From: CAXPZW01 sp049594615
GTDB taxonomy: Bacteria > Bacteroidota > Bacteroidia > Flavobacteriales_D > Sanyastnellaceae
Length of the DNA: 64,000 nt
Direction: 5' to 3'
NCBI GenBank assembly: GCA_049594615.1
Contig: JBMYJR010000001.1
Coordinates: 62,001-126,000, forward strand
Shown here: positions 33,250 through 41,013 of the stretch, piece by piece
Position numbering within the stretch: position 1 is the stretch's first letter
Layout: each line of letters opens with the position of its first letter
Notes under the pieces: generated by a model
What the model was told of the DNA's origin: nothing
Database searches by the model: none
What the model saw: only the letters and a program-made list of their open reading frames with translations
Translations under genes and position numbers: made by a program

Positions 33250-34500
33250 ATGGAGCTGAATGCACTGATTTATTTTCTTTCTGCTGGATTCATTCTTTCA
33301 AATTCATTGGTTTTAGGCCTATTATTCCTTACAGTCAAGTCTGATAACAGAGGGGCAAACATCTTTCTTGGACTATTTTTTTGGAGTATTGCAGGTAACT
33401 TATGTAATGATTTTCTTACCTATTTCCAGATCAATGAAGAATTAGGTGTCTCGCTGTTCATAGTTGAACCTTTTCTGTTTAGCCTGCCGCTGTTGTTCCT
33501 CTATTTATTGGCAACAATGAATAAAGAGATCAGAACATGGCACTACCTACTCTTTCTCCCAGGTGTTCTCCATAATATATTGATACACTCTGATGGATTG
33601 TTCTTCAAAGAGAGTGTCACGACCATTTTTGAAGCAATCGTTTACTGCTTAGAGATCGCTTTGTTGGTATATGCCTACAGCCTATTACGTTACCACCATA
33701 AGAGGATAGTCGATTATTATTCGGATATAGAGAATAAAACGCTTGCCTGGTTAAAAAGCATTTTTGCTCTGAATGTCCTGGTCCATTTATTCAGTATATC
33801 CACGTTTATCATGGATCTGTCACATATGGAGGTTCTTGAATTCGCAATAGACACCTTTGCCATAGGCCTAACCTTATTCATGGTTTTCTGGACTGCTTAT
33901 AATGGCTTTTCACAGCCAGGAATCTTCAAGCAACAGCTTTCATTGACCGTTCCTAATCTAGGAAGCATTGAAACAACTATTCTTAAGCAAACCCGAGATG
34001 TCAATTTGGAAAAGGACATGATCGGCACAGTTGAGAAGAGTAGCACCGCCCATTTAACAAAAGATAGAGCTCCCAGCTCAGGCCAGCACAGTCATAAGCC
34101 TAAAGAAAACGAACCGCAATTTGGCGGGGGGAAGTCGATGGTCTCTGATTTTGACATGCAACGATTTAATGCAATTAAGGAGCTCATTTGGGAACAAGAA
34201 CTCTTCACCAAGCCAAAATTGACTTTACGTGATTTATCAGAATCAGCAGATTTGAAGGAGAAGGAATTATCACGTTTGATAAATGAGTGTGGGCAAATCA
34301 GTTTTTACCAGCTTATCAACGGTTATCGTATAGACAAATTCAAAGCTTTGTCGGAAACTTCAAAGGCTGACGAATTGTCAATTTGGGGATTGGCAATGGA
34401 AGTTGGGTTTTCTTCAAAGTCAGCATTTTATAGCTTGTTCAAAGAGCATGAGGCAATGACTCCGTTACAATACCAAACGGCTCAAAAAAAGTCCATCTAG
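33250..34500 (+). CDS. Membrane-anchored AraC-family transcriptional regulator (7TM + HTH_18)
   Basis: 416 residues. The N-terminal ~235 residues hold about seven transmembrane helices (ALIYFLSAGFILSNSLVLGLLFL, FLGLFFWSIAGNLC, PFLFSLPLLFLYLLA and others). A soluble linker (~240-310, Ser/Lys-rich) joins a C-terminal AraC-type double HTH (~320-410) with LTLRDLSESADLKEKELSRLINE, FYQLINGYRIDKFK and the second helix pair IWGLAMEVGFSSKSAFYSLFKE--MTPLQY. Such proteins sense a membrane or periplasmic ligand directly. The start ATG at 33250 is preceded by AAGGGG, a Shine-Dalgarno-like element rare elsewhere in this window. Likely regulates the two genes that follow (inference). Confidence 0.85.
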   Translation: MELNALIYFLSAGFILSNSLVLGLLFLTVKSDNRGANIFLGLFFWSIAGNLCNDFLTYFQINEELGVSLFIVEPFLFSLPLLFLYLLATMNKEIRTWHYLLFLPGVLHNILIHSDGLFFKESVTTIFEAIVYCLEIALLVYAYSLLRYHHKRIVDYYSDIENKTLAWLKSIFALNVLVHLFSISTFIMDLSHMEVLEFAIDTFAIGLTLFMVFWTAYNGFSQPGIFKQQLSLTVPNLGSIETTILKQTRDVNLEKDMIGTVEKSSTAHLTKDRAPSSGQHSHKPKENEPQFGGGKSMVSDFDMQRFNAIKELIWEQELFTKPKLTLRDLSESADLKEKELSRLINECGQISFYQLINGYRIDKFKALSETSKADELSIWGLAMEVGFSSKSAFYSLFKEHEAMTPLQYQTAQKKSI

Positions 34501-34581
34501 AAGCAGAAGGACTGTTTTCATTGACTGTACCCCTTGTTGGAGTAATGGTTCAGTTATGCTTGCAGAAAAAATATCTGAATT

Positions 34582-35277
34582 ATGAAACAAACAATTGGAA
34601 GCTGCCTCTTACTAATGACGGTTGCTGTAACTGCGAATGCGCAAAGCTATTTAGGACAATGGTATTCGGAGGAGAATGACACCTACTTGTTGTTTGATGT
34701 TGATAGTCTCGTTTATGCATACGGAGTGGAACCAGATAATTGCTACGAGTTCGAAACGTTCGCACACGCAGACGATGGCGAATTCATTACGTTATCTGAC
34801 ATTGAAGGATCTGTTTCGATCCCATACGTGTTAGAAGCAGACACTTTACTGATAACAGAGGAGCAAGAGGAAGTAAGCTACGTCGCAAGTAACCAAGACT
34901 TGAGTTCATTATTCAATTGTGCGGATATCTATTCGTGGTCCTGTGGAATCCAAGGCTGTTTTCAAACAACTGTTGGGGATGGGGAATACTTGTCGGAAGA
35001 TGACTGCACAGAATTTTGTTCGTTCACTTCCATAACAGAACAAGAAGGAAAGCGAGTACTGGTTTACCCTAATCCTTTCAGAGACCATGCAGTACTCGAG
35101 TTCAAGGACAACCCGATTGAATACAATTTATACGATATCAACGGCAGAATCCATCGATCTGAAAGAGTGATAGGAAAACGTTTAGAGCTTAACAAGGGAG
35201 ACCTGCCATCAGGCATTTACCATTTGGAGGTGGTTTGGAAATCCACAGTATCAACGGTAAGACTGATCATAGAGTAG
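34582..35277 (+). CDS. Secreted Cys-rich protein with type A T9SS sorting domain, 231 aa
   Basis: Signal peptide MKQTIGSCLLLMTVAVTANAQ. The mature part begins SYLGQWYSEENDTYLLFDVD, a lipocalin- or DUF-like beta start I cannot name. A Cys cluster C-----SCGIQGC-----GDGEYLSEDDCTEFC (~112-150) resembles a Cys motif recurring in exported flavobacterial proteins. The last ~75 residues are a T9SS type A signal: VYPNPFRDHAVLEF, YNLYDINGRI, GIYHLEV and a VRLIIE end. The protein is therefore exported across the outer membrane and probably anchored or released. No -7 box is obvious in the 81-nt AT-rich gap, so cotranscription with the regulator is possible. Confidence 0.8.
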   Translation: MKQTIGSCLLLMTVAVTANAQSYLGQWYSEENDTYLLFDVDSLVYAYGVEPDNCYEFETFAHADDGEFITLSDIEGSVSIPYVLEADTLLITEEQEEVSYVASNQDLSSLFNCADIYSWSCGIQGCFQTTVGDGEYLSEDDCTEFCSFTSITEQEGKRVLVYPNPFRDHAVLEFKDNPIEYNLYDINGRIHRSERVIGKRLELNKGDLPSGIYHLEVVWKSTVSTVRLIIE

Positions 35278-35324
35278 GAAGTACGAACAATAATCGACCG
35301 AACGAATCAGAGGAATTTAAGATA

Positions 35325-36302
35325 ATGAATACGACAGCAGTGATAATGGCCTCGGTGTTTGGGATTTTCCTGGTAAGCGCTTTAAATTCTTGCAAACACG
35401 ACCCAATTGGCAAATCCGGTTGTACGGACATCAACGCGTGCAATTACGACCTAGATGCTACAGTGGACAATGGTTCATGCACTTTTGAACAGTTTGGGTA
35501 TGATTGTGACGGAAACATTATTAGCATGAGGACTGCACTTGACCATGCGTATGAATGTGAATCTGTTTTGGGGCCACTACCGAGATTTAGTTGCGCTGAC
35601 GCGATAGAAGTTCCAAGTACTCTAAATGGTATTCCCCAAACTTATCCAGTTACCGAGGAAGGAAATGGTAGCCCAGACCCGAATGACTGTGACCATCCAT
35701 GGGCCTTTGGAATGGCTTGTCAAACAGGAAATAAGGTAGGTCGCTATCAAGGATTGAATTCAGATGGTTCTGAAAACCCCGATGTTGTGTTCATGACATT
35801 TTGCCGCGATGGAGGATTGGGTGTTATTGGGCATAAGCTGTCTACTGGTGAAACTTGCTTCTTCTCAATAGTTGAAGGAGGTGATGCGGATAATACTCCA
35901 ATACCCGGCGAAGATGGATATAATGAAGCTTGGATGGATCCAAATATTGTGGCTGCAGACAATTGCCAAAATTGCCATATGGCAAGTCCGTTTTTGCATA
36001 CACCTGCGGTTGACCAATTAATGAATCCTGACAATCCTACAGAACTACTTGTTCCATTAACAGGAAACAATCCTTATTCTATAATTGGAGCGGAATTCCA
36101 TCAACCATATACAACAGCTATTCAAAACACTTGTACGTCTTGTCACCGACCTCAATGCACTCAACACTTTGAGAATTATCCTTTGGATGAATTAACAATG
36201 CCTCCACCGTTCCAAAATGCAACGGAATTTGACCATAGTTCAATTAGTGATGCAGATAGGCAAGCGATAAGGGATTGGTGTAATACTTTGGATCTTAATT
36301 AA
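35325..36302 (+). CDS. Diheme c-type cytochrome-like lipoprotein with GCTD-ACNY motif
   Basis: 325 residues. N-terminal hydrophobic helix and lipobox-like ALNSC (Cys ~24) suggest a lipoprotein. Next comes GCTDINACNYDLDATVDNGSC, a short motif widespread in exported proteins of marine Bacteroidota. Two heme-binding motifs CQNCH (~214-218) and CTSCH (~269-273) follow, with Met and His residues nearby as possible distal ligands. The C-terminus DADRQAIRDWC resembles cytochrome ends where a helix packs on the heme. Function inferred as periplasmic or surface electron transfer. It lies 47 nt after the T9SS cargo gene, same strand. Confidence 0.75.
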   Translation: MNTTAVIMASVFGIFLVSALNSCKHDPIGKSGCTDINACNYDLDATVDNGSCTFEQFGYDCDGNIISMRTALDHAYECESVLGPLPRFSCADAIEVPSTLNGIPQTYPVTEEGNGSPDPNDCDHPWAFGMACQTGNKVGRYQGLNSDGSENPDVVFMTFCRDGGLGVIGHKLSTGETCFFSIVEGGDADNTPIPGEDGYNEAWMDPNIVAADNCQNCHMASPFLHTPAVDQLMNPDNPTELLVPLTGNNPYSIIGAEFHQPYTTAIQNTCTSCHRPQCTQHFENYPLDELTMPPPFQNATEFDHSSISDADRQAIRDWCNTLDLN

Positions 36303-36312
36303 GAATTCTGTG

Positions 36313-36404
36313 CCCAACAAAAGCTATGAGCAATGCTGGCTCACGAAGTAGATGTAACCTCAGTGCTCGTGAGCTGCCATAGCTCCGCTTGGAGGTTTTG
36401 TTTG
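36313..36404. repeat. Branched inverted repeat downstream of the diheme gene
   Basis: Outer arms CAACAAAA (36315-36322) and TTTTGTTTG (36396-36404), middle arms GCTATG (36323-36328) and CATAGC (36378-36383), inner arms GCTCACGA (36339-36346) and TCGTGAGC (36367-36374), plus a side hairpin CTCC-GCTT-GGAG. It begins with GCCCAAC, which fits the RYYYAAC core of attC sites, but no matching GTTRRRY closes it. Confidence 0.5.
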
Positions 36405-36432
36405 TTTAATTTAAAACCCAAATCGCAGCTTA

Positions 36433-36504
36433 ATCTAACGGCACAGTGCAGGCCGCAACGGGGGAAGTTTCAAAACCGCACAGCGCATAGCTATACCGTT
36501 AAAA
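36433..36504. other. attC-like recombination site candidate
   Basis: ATCTAAC (36433-36439) fits RYYYAAC. GTTAAAA (36498-36504) fits GTTRRRY in 6 of 7 positions. Outer arms TAACGG/CCGTTA (36436-36441, 36496-36501) are complementary. Internal GCACAGTGC and GCACAGCGC can pair with an unpaired A and one mismatch, as in folded attC. Total length 72 nt is in the attC range. No IntI gene or second copy is in the window, so this is only a candidate. Confidence 0.35.
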
Positions 36505-36527
36505 GTGTGTTCTAGTGCATGGGTTTG

Positions 36528-36616
36528 GTGCAAGCGGTTAGTGCAAGGCCATCACCAACGCCCCACTTTTCACTCCCTGTTCGCTTGCACGAAACCCTTC
36601 CACTTGCACTTTTTTT
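36528..36616. repeat. Dispersed intergenic repeat copy R2 with inverted GTGCAAG/CTTGCAC units
   Basis: GTGCAAGCGGTTAGTGCAAG (36528-36547) matches R1 at 31053. CTTGCAC occurs inverted at 36584-36590 and 36603-36609, followed by T7 overlapping the menB stop. CCCCACTTTTCACTCCC (36561-36577) between them resembles the repeat at 37615-37650. The 312-nt interval 36303-36614 holds no gene. Confidence 0.6.
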
Positions 36617-37457
36617 ATGGGAACTTCGGAAACTTGCTGAAGTCCCGCTTTCGCTTCTCCAAGAAGGCATTCCGGCCTTCGACCGCTTCATCGGTGCCGT
36701 AGGCCAGGCGGGTGGCTTCGCCGGCGTAGACCTGTTGTCCCACCAGTCCGTCATCGATGAGGTTGAAGCCGAACTTGAGCATCTTGATTGCCGTGGGGCT
36801 TTTGGTCATGATTTCTTGGGCCCAGTCGTAGGCGGTTTGCTCCAACTCATCGTGAGGCACCACACGGTTGACCATCCCCATGTCGTAGGCTTCTTGCGCC
36901 GTGTAGTCCGCACCCAGGAAGAAGATTTCACGGGCACGCTTTTGGCCCACTTGGCGCGCCAGGTAGGCCGACCCAAAGCCGCCGTCAAAGCTGGCCACGT
37001 CGGCATCGGTTTGCTTGAAGATGGCGTGCTCCTTGCTGGCCAAAGTGAGGTCGCACACCACGTGGAGGCTGTGTCCGCCGCCCACGGCCCATCCGGGCAC
37101 CACAGCAATCACCACTTTGTTCATGAAGCGGATTTGACGCTGCACGTCTAAGATGTTGAAGCGGTTGATGCCGTTTTCACCCTTGTAGCCTGTCGTCGAG
37201 CGCACGTTTTGATCGCCACCCGAGCAGAATGCCCAACCGCCGTCCTTGGGCGAAGGGCCTTCGCCGGTGATGAGCACCACGCCTATGTCTTGACTCTCGT
37301 GGCAGAGGATGAGGGCTTCCCACAGCTCGTCCACGGTCTTGGGCGTGAACGCGTTGCGCACCTCTGGGCGGTTGAACGCAATGCGCGCCACGCCGTTGAG
37401 GCTTTTGAAGGTGATTTCCTCGTACTCTTTTTCGGTTTTCCAAGCGAGATCGGCCAT
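36615..37457 (-). CDS. menB: 1,4-dihydroxy-2-naphthoyl-CoA synthase
   Basis: 280 residues, MenB length. Crotonase-fold enzyme that closes the naphthoquinone ring in menaquinone synthesis. AFCSGGDQNVRSTTGY (oxyanion/active-site loop with the MenB-specific SGGDQ), GWAVGGGHSLHVVCDLTLAS and FKQTDADVASFDGGFGSAYLARQVG are diagnostic. ATG at 37457 has a TAGCTTTG -7 box 20 nt upstream, excluding the longer frame to 37547. Other men genes are not nearby. Confidence 0.95.
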   Translation of the reverse strand: MADLAWKTEKEYEEITFKSLNGVARIAFNRPEVRNAFTPKTVDELWEALILCHESQDIGVVLITGEGPSPKDGGWAFCSGGDQNVRSTTGYKGENGINRFNILDVQRQIRFMNKVVIAVVPGWAVGGGHSLHVVCDLTLASKEHAIFKQTDADVASFDGGFGSAYLARQVGQKRAREIFFLGADYTAQEAYDMGMVNRVVPHDELEQTAYDWAQEIMTKSPTAIKMLKFGFNLIDDGLVGQQVYAGEATRLAYGTDEAVEGRNAFLEKRKRDFSKFPKFP

Positions 37458-37477
37458 GATGGTGGGTTTGACGTGTT

Positions 37478-37485
37478 CAAAGCTA
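37478..37485 (-). promoter_or_regulatory. -7 box of menB
   Basis: Plus CAAAGCTA, minus TAGCTTTG, 20 nt from the ATG at 37457. Confidence 0.6.
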
Positions 37486-37601
37486 AACACTTTGTGTGGG
37501 CTCCGGTTCCCACGGCGCACACCACCGATGAAAAACCCACCGTTCAAAAATCAACACCCGCGCATCCAGCCACACCCCCTTTTTCCAGAAGTTTGACGTC
37601 A

Positions 37602-39917
37602 ATGCCCCGCCAACCCCACTTTTCCCTCTTCACGCTTCACTTTTCACTCCAAAGGTGGATGGTTGGAGTGTGCCTCGTGCTGGCCACCCAACTCGGGTTC
37701 GGCCAAAAAGTGGGCGTTGTGCTCAGCGGGGGTGGGGCCACGGCCATGGCCCACATCGGGTTTTTGAAGGCGTTGGAAGAAGAGGGCATCCCCATCGATT
37801 ACATCACCGGGTCGTCCATGGGGGCGATTGTGGGGGCGCTTTACAGTGCTGGCTACTCGGTGGCCGAGATGGACTCCATGGCGCGCTCACCGGAATTCCA
37901 GCAGATGTCTGAGGGGGTGTTGGACGAGAAGCTGCAGTTCTACTTCAAGAAACGGGAATCGGATGCAGGGTTGATCACCATCAAGTACGGTCCGGGATCG
38001 TACATCTCGCAATCGCTGCCCACCAACCTGCTCAACTCGGTGTTGTTCGATTATAAGCTCATGGAGTTGTTGTCGCCGGCTTCGGCTGCTGCGGGCTACG
38101 AGTTTGATAGTTTGTTTGTGCCCTTCCGCTGTGTGGCGTCGGATGTGGAGCGCAAGGAACTCAAGGTGTTTGATCGCGGCAACTTGAATGTGGCGGTGCG
38201 TGCATCGGCCACGTTTCCTTTTGTACTTAAGCCCATCAAGGTGGACGGAAGCTTGCTGTTCGACGGGGGGTTGTACGACAACTTCCCAAGCCAGTTGATG
38301 TACGAGGAGTTCTTGCCCGATGTGATTTTGGGCTGCAACGTGTCGGATGCGATCGGATCGCCCACCGAAGACGATTTGTTCTCGCAGCTCGAGAGCATGA
38401 TCCGCTCCAAAAGCAACTACGACCTGCTGTGTGAGACCATGATCGTCGTTGAGCCTGAGACCACAGTGGGCACGTTTGATTTTGACAAAACGGGGCAGGC
38501 CATTGCCGATGGTTACCTGGCCACCCAACTCCAGCTTGACAGCATCCGTGCAGCGGTCACACGGCGCCAGCGCCCCGAGGATGTGAGTGCCCTTCGTGCC
38601 TTGTTCCGCGGCAAGCAAAAGCCGTTGGTGATCAGCGAAATCCGCATCGACGGACTCGAGCGCGCTCAACGCAACTATGTGCGCAAGCTCATGAGTCCCA
38701 AGTCCGAACACCTGAGCCTTGAGGAGCTCAAACCGGCATATTTCCGTGCCTTTGCCGATGAGGGCATCGAATCCATCTTCCCGGTGGCCATGGCTGTTCC
38801 GGGGCGCGACGATTACGTACTGGACCTGGATGTGCGCCGCGAGAAGGACCTCTTCCTCACTTTTGGGGGCAACTTCTCCTCGCGCCCCATCAACACGGGG
38901 TACATCGGGCTGCGCTACAACCTGTTTGGACGTTCCAGCACCAAGCTGATGGCCAACAGTTATTTCGGTAAGTATTACGGATCGGTAAGTGGTCGGGTGT
39001 TGTTTGACATTTCGGGCCGGGTGCCGGTACAGTTGGAGACCGGTTTCACGTTCAACCGTTGGGACTACTTCAGCAGCTTTGCGACCTTTTTTGAGGAAGT
39101 GCGCCCCTCGTTCATTGTGCTCAACGAGCGCTTTGGTGACCTGCAAGTACGCCTGCCTGTGGGCAACCCGGGCCGCTTGGTATTTGCCGGCAAAGGCGGG
39201 CGCATCTTTGACGACTACTACCAGACCGAAATGTTCTCGGCCTCCGACACCGCCGATCGCACCTCTTTTGACGTGTGGATTGCCGAGGCGCGGTACGAAC
39301 GTTCCACCCTCAACCGAAAGCAATGGGCCAGCAAAGGAACCCACCTGGAAGCTTCTTTCAAGTGGACCTCAGGCGAGGAGCAGTCCATCCCGGGCAGCAC
39401 CTCGGCGCTGCGCGACACCACCTACCTGCAGCACGATTGGTTCACCGCCCGGTTGACCTACCAGAACTACTTCACCCGCATTGGACCGGTGCGCTTGGGC
39501 TTTAGAGCCGAGGCGCTGGCCAGCACCCAAGATCTGTTTCAGAACTACGTAGCCACCGTGGTCAACGCGCCGGTATTCAGGCCCATCCCCGAGGCGCGCA
39601 CGTTTTACTTGCCGCAGTTCCACGCCCACAACTATGCGGCTGCGGGCTTGCAGGCGGTGTGGCTTATGGGAAATGTAGACCTGCGCACCGAAACGTATGT
39701 GTTCAACCCCTTCGGTATTCTGCGCAGTGACGCACAAAACCAACCGTTTTATGACTGGGCGGTGGATCCCAAATTTATTTCGAGCACCTCGGTCATATTG
39801 CACACTCCGATCGGCCCGGCAAGCTTCTCGGCCAACTACTACGATGCCAAGGCCGAGCAGTGGAGCTTCATTTTCAACTTCGGGTACCTGATCTTCAACG
39901 ACTCGGTTCGCGATTGA
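37602..39917 (+). CDS. Patatin-like phospholipase with C-terminal outer-membrane barrel (type Vd-like)
   Basis: 771 residues from ATG 37602. Export segment MVGVCLVLATQLGFGQ is preceded by ~19 residues coded largely by an intergenic-type repeat. Patatin domain (~35-300): VGVVLSGGGATAMAHIGFLKAL (oxyanion loop; the usual basic residue after GGG is Ala here), nucleophile Ser in ITGSSMGAIVGAL, catalytic Asp in LLFDGGLYDNFPS. A POTRA-like segment (~345-400, ISEIRIDGLERAQRNYV) and a D15/Omp85-type barrel (~420-771, FGGNFSSRPINTGYIGLRYNLFG, ending FNFGYLIFND) follow. Predicted surface or periplasmic lipase anchored in the outer membrane. An alternative start is ATG 37659. Confidence 0.88.
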   Translation: MPRQPHFSLFTLHFSLQRWMVGVCLVLATQLGFGQKVGVVLSGGGATAMAHIGFLKALEEEGIPIDYITGSSMGAIVGALYSAGYSVAEMDSMARSPEFQQMSEGVLDEKLQFYFKKRESDAGLITIKYGPGSYISQSLPTNLLNSVLFDYKLMELLSPASAAAGYEFDSLFVPFRCVASDVERKELKVFDRGNLNVAVRASATFPFVLKPIKVDGSLLFDGGLYDNFPSQLMYEEFLPDVILGCNVSDAIGSPTEDDLFSQLESMIRSKSNYDLLCETMIVVEPETTVGTFDFDKTGQAIADGYLATQLQLDSIRAAVTRRQRPEDVSALRALFRGKQKPLVISEIRIDGLERAQRNYVRKLMSPKSEHLSLEELKPAYFRAFADEGIESIFPVAMAVPGRDDYVLDLDVRREKDLFLTFGGNFSSRPINTGYIGLRYNLFGRSSTKLMANSYFGKYYGSVSGRVLFDISGRVPVQLETGFTFNRWDYFSSFATFFEEVRPSFIVLNERFGDLQVRLPVGNPGRLVFAGKGGRIFDDYYQTEMFSASDTADRTSFDVWIAEARYERSTLNRKQWASKGTHLEASFKWTSGEEQSIPGSTSALRDTTYLQHDWFTARLTYQNYFTRIGPVRLGFRAEALASTQDLFQNYVATVVNAPVFRPIPEARTFYLPQFHAHNYAAAGLQAVWLMGNVDLRTETYVFNPFGILRSDAQNQPFYDWAVDPKFISSTSVILHTPIGPASFSANYYDAKAEQWSFIFNFGYLIFNDSVRD
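37615..37650. repeat. Intergenic-type repeat R3 overlapping the 5' end of the patatin gene
   Basis: Pyrimidine-rich CCCACTTTTCCCTCTTCACG and TTCACTTTTCACTCC form tandem C(A/T)CTTTTCxCTC units. Related units occur at 36561-36577 and, in the other orientation, at 44407-44440. In the patatin frame it encodes HFSLFTLHFSL. Confidence 0.6.
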
Positions 39918-39941
39918 TCCCTGCTTAAAGCACTACTTTTG
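39914..39941 (+). promoter_or_regulatory. Promoter of the Gfo/Idh/MocA gene
   Basis: TTG 39914-39916, 17-nt spacer, TACTTTTG 39934-39941; ATG 15 nt downstream. The -33 element overlaps the stop codon of the patatin gene. Confidence 0.78.
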
Positions 39942-39956
39942 CCTCAAATTCACCGC

Positions 39957-41009
39957 ATGGAGCCCATCAAATTTGCAGTTATCGGCGCTGGCCACATTGG
40001 CAAACGCCACGCGGAAATGATCTTGCGCAACCCGGACGCCGACCTGGTGGCCATGTGCGACATCCGCAGCAAAGAGGACTGCGGGGTCACCTTCGATGTG
40101 CCCTTCTACCACGAAGGCCAGCAACTGATCGATGCCCACCCTGAGGTGGAAGTGGTGTGCGTGTGTACGCCCAACGGCCTGCATGCCCCGCATTCACTTT
40201 TGGCACTGAACGCCGGCAAGCACGTGGTGGTGGAAAAGCCCATGGCCCTCACCAAGGTGGAATGCGAGCAAATTGTCTTCACCGCGCTCAACAAGAACAA
40301 ACAAGTGTTTGGCGTAATGCAAAACCGCTACAGCCCACCCAGCGTGTGGATCAAGGACGTGGTGGAGCGCGGACTTCTCGGCGAGATTTACATGGTCCAG
40401 ATCAACTGCTTCTGGAACCGCGACGATCGCTACTACAAGAAAATGCATTGGAAGGGTTCTTTAGGCTTGGACGGCGGCACGCTCTTTACCCAGTTCTCCC
40501 ACTTTGTGGACATCATGTACTGGCTGTTTGGCGACATCACCAATATCCAAGCCCGCTTTCGCGACTACAACCACGCGCATAGCACCGACTTTGAAGATTC
40601 GGGCAATGTGGCGTTTGACTTCCTGAACGGCGGTAGCGGCACCCTCAACTTCTCGACTTCGTTGGCCCATACCAACTTCGAGAGCAGCATGACCATCATC
40701 GCTCAAAACGGCACGGTCAAAATCGGCGGCCAATACATGAACGAGGTGGAGTACTGCAACATCGCTGACTACGAAATGCCCGAATTGCCTGAGGCCAATC
40801 CTGCCAACGACTACGGACACTATAAAGGATCAGCGGCCAATCACGTGTACGTGATCGAAAACGCGGTGCATGCTTTGCGCGGCAAATCCACCATAACCAC
40901 CAATGCCATGGAAGGATTGAAGGTGGTGGAGATCATCGAGCGTATGTACCAAGCGGCCGACCGTCCGGTAACCGTGCGTCCCCTAGAAGCGCAACACAAG
41001 ATTTCTTAA
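39957..41009 (+). CDS. Gfo/Idh/MocA-family oxidoreductase (sugar dehydrogenase, probably polysaccharide-related)
   Basis: 350 residues. N-terminal Rossmann FAVIGAGHIGKRHAEMI (~5-21) and the family EKP motif in HVVVEKPMALT (~95) are clear. The C-terminal alpha/beta domain has GGTLFTQFSHFVDIMYWLFGD, with the His-containing active-site helix. The sequence resembles WbpB/WlbA-type UDP-N-acetyl-glucosamine(uronate) 3-dehydrogenases, fitting its position beside polysaccharide genes, but substrate is inferred. It ends 4 nt from the convergent broken glycosyltransferase. Confidence 0.85.
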   Translation: MEPIKFAVIGAGHIGKRHAEMILRNPDADLVAMCDIRSKEDCGVTFDVPFYHEGQQLIDAHPEVEVVCVCTPNGLHAPHSLLALNAGKHVVVEKPMALTKVECEQIVFTALNKNKQVFGVMQNRYSPPSVWIKDVVERGLLGEIYMVQINCFWNRDDRYYKKMHWKGSLGLDGGTLFTQFSHFVDIMYWLFGDITNIQARFRDYNHAHSTDFEDSGNVAFDFLNGGSGTLNFSTSLAHTNFESSMTIIAQNGTVKIGGQYMNEVEYCNIADYEMPELPEANPANDYGHYKGSAANHVYVIENAVHALRGKSTITTNAMEGLKVVEIIERMYQAADRPVTVRPLEAQHKIS

Positions 41010-41013
41010 GGCT

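Larger units (their letters stand above)
33203..36520. mobile_element. AT-rich accessory island (three genes, attC-like right end)
   Basis: By eye the base composition drops sharply between the fecB/btuF-like gene and menB and recovers after ~36520. Codon use in the three genes (many AAA, TTA, ATA, GAA) differs from neighbours. The right end carries two complex inverted repeats (36313-36404 and 36433-36504). No integrase or transposase is present. Acquisition is inferred, not proven. Confidence 0.45.

Noticed and set aside
33203..36520. Prophage or transposon
   Set aside because: No phage, integrase or transposase genes; only composition and structured repeats suggest mobility.
37887..39344. 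485-residue minus-strand ORF inside the patatin gene
   Set aside because: Compositional shadow; the plus-strand frame has catalytic motifs and a barrel.
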